Below, one piece after another: positions 63,497 through 64,000 of a DNA stretch of 64,000 nt. The notes below the pieces were generated by a model, which searched no databases, was not told the origin of the DNA, and saw nothing but the letters and a program-made list of their open reading frames with translations. Made by a program: the position numbers and the translations under genes. Location of the stretch: assembly GCF_008195825.1 (NCBI RefSeq), contig NZ_CP043329.1:248001-312000 (forward strand), in the 5' to 3' direction. Position 1 is the first letter of the stretch. Every line of letters starts with the position of its first letter. Source of the stretch: Pedobacter aquae. Lineage in GTDB: Bacteria; Bacteroidota; Bacteroidia; Sphingobacteriales; Sphingobacteriaceae.

Positions 63497-63858
63497 AATC
63501 TTGTTTTTAATGAAGCATTTCTAACAGATTTATCCATGCTTATTATAAATTGGTCTTCTAAATTATTTCCTATAGCATAATTTCTTTTTGCTACTCTAAT
63601 AATAGCTCTCACGACTTGAGGAAGCCAATCTGTGGTATTATTTTCTAATAACTCGTCTGCTAGAACTAATATTTGGTAAGGTTTAATATTAAATATTTGA
63701 GAAATCTTTATTAATTTTTCGGTATTAATATCGGTTCTTCCTTTTTCAATATTTGCATAAGAGTTAACGGTTAAACCAAGTTTATAAGCCATGAATTCTT
63801 GTTTCAAAGCACTTTCTTTTCTGAAAATACTTGTGATAATTCCAATTTCTTTTTTCAT
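63493..63858 (-). CDS. XRE-family helix-turn-helix regulator
   Basis: This 121-residue protein has an N-terminal HTH_3 domain (about 8-67) with ESALKQEFMAYKLGLTVNSYANIEKGRTDINTEKLIKISQIFNI. The usual first turn QxxLA is degenerate (QEFMAYKLGL). The C-terminal part is short and basic with no recognisable ligand domain. It is convergent with apt and shares the overlapping stop at 63493-63496. Its target is unknown. Confidence 0.87.
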   Translation of the reverse strand: MKKEIGIITSIFRKESALKQEFMAYKLGLTVNSYANIEKGRTDINTEKLIKISQIFNIKPYQILVLADELLENNTTDWLPQVVRAIIRVAKRNYAIGNNLEDQFIISMDKSVRNASLKTRF

Positions 63859-63935
63859 AATAGATAAGATGTGCCAAATATAATAACCTAAATTAAATTT
63901 AGGGTGAAAAAAATGTGAAAGATTGAAGTGTTAAG

Positions 63936-63943
63936 TAGTTTTG
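63936..63943 (+). promoter_or_regulatory. Candidate -7 box of the gene at the right edge
   Basis: TAGTTTTG matches TAnnTTTG and lies 16 bases before the ATG at 63959. A -33 element with 19-base spacing is not clear. Confidence 0.4.
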
Positions 63944-63958
63944 TAAAAAAAAATAATT

Positions 63959-64000
63959 ATGAAAAAACATCAACTTAAAATCACCTTCTTAATTATCTTT
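63959..64000 (+). CDS. Start of a secreted or membrane protein cut by the window edge
   Basis: The ATG at 63959 opens a frame reading MKKHQLKITFLIIF to the end of the window. A basic start followed by a hydrophobic stretch suggests a signal peptide. Nothing more can be said about the product. Confidence 0.6.
   Translation, partial: MKKHQLKITFLIIF

Noticed and set aside
1-64000. CRISPR arrays, rRNA genes and prophage
   Set aside because: No regular direct repeats with spacers, no rRNA sequence and no phage structural genes were seen.

Overview
The window is an AT-rich stretch of a Bacteroidota chromosome, most likely from a Pedobacter-like member of the Sphingobacteriaceae. The lineage call rests on three things seen in the sequence: SusC/SusD pairs, Bacteroidota-type promoter boxes (TAnnTTTG), and the gene sets gldA-gldF-gldG and pheT-coiled coil-zapA-rny. 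No database search was possible, so the family-level placement is inference.

Layout. Positions 1-11408 are the downstream part of a xylan-type polysaccharide utilisation locus: the end of one SusC, its SusD, a second SusC/SusD pair, a SusE-like surface lipoprotein and a GH10 endo-xylanase with a carbohydrate-binding insert. The locus ends in a scar. An IS1182-family element (11424-13232) is followed by the first 30 codons and the last 32 codons of a sialate/acetylxylan-esterase-like gene, with an IS982-family element (13394-14440) between the two pieces. A tRNA-Met on the minus strand and a broken tRNA half-copy come next.

Positions 15079-26391 are housekeeping: a START-like protein, an LptF/LptG permease, ribBA, tamB divergent from tsaD, a GT39-type membrane glycosyltransferase and pth. 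Positions 26453-34547 hold an orphan antitoxin-like ORF, a minus-strand operon (soluble sugar dehydrogenase, TonB receptor, aldo/keto reductase), a YceI lipoprotein, a lactonase-type beta-propeller, an L,D-transpeptidase and a small metalloprotease. Positions 34595-46309 hold a TPR histidine kinase, glyS, a heparinase II/III-type lyase, gldA-gldF-gldG, dnaN, a DUF4397 lipoprotein and dedA. Positions 46375-53664 hold a zinc-dependent phospholipase/nuclease-like protein, rpsT, radC, pheT, a ZapB-like coiled coil, zapA, a structured RNA that fits 6S RNA, and rny. Positions 53735-64000 hold a miniature transposable element with the same ends as the IS1182 element, an Mpo1-like protein, a TonB receptor plus beta-helix lipoprotein pair behind a possible Pho box, an OmpA protein, an OlsF-like bifunctional acyltransferase, a ComEA-like helix-hairpin-helix protein, apt and an XRE regulator.

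Sequence quality. Four genes are broken by five single-base losses, and every loss falls in an A or T run: SusC at 1268-1273, the sugar dehydrogenase at 29914-29918, a TonB receptor at 55269-55272, and the helix-hairpin-helix gene at 62449-62455 and 62518-62521. Restoring one base at each site gives a full-length protein with a whole number of codons. This pattern points to homopolymer undercalling rather than gene decay. The esterase remnant is different and looks like a real deletion.

No CRISPR array, rRNA, prophage or large cryptic gene cluster was seen. The least explained items are the decapitated xylan locus, the tRNA half-copy with a palindrome in its D-loop, the nested miniature element, the tamB/tsaD start region and the possible Pho-regulated receptor pair.
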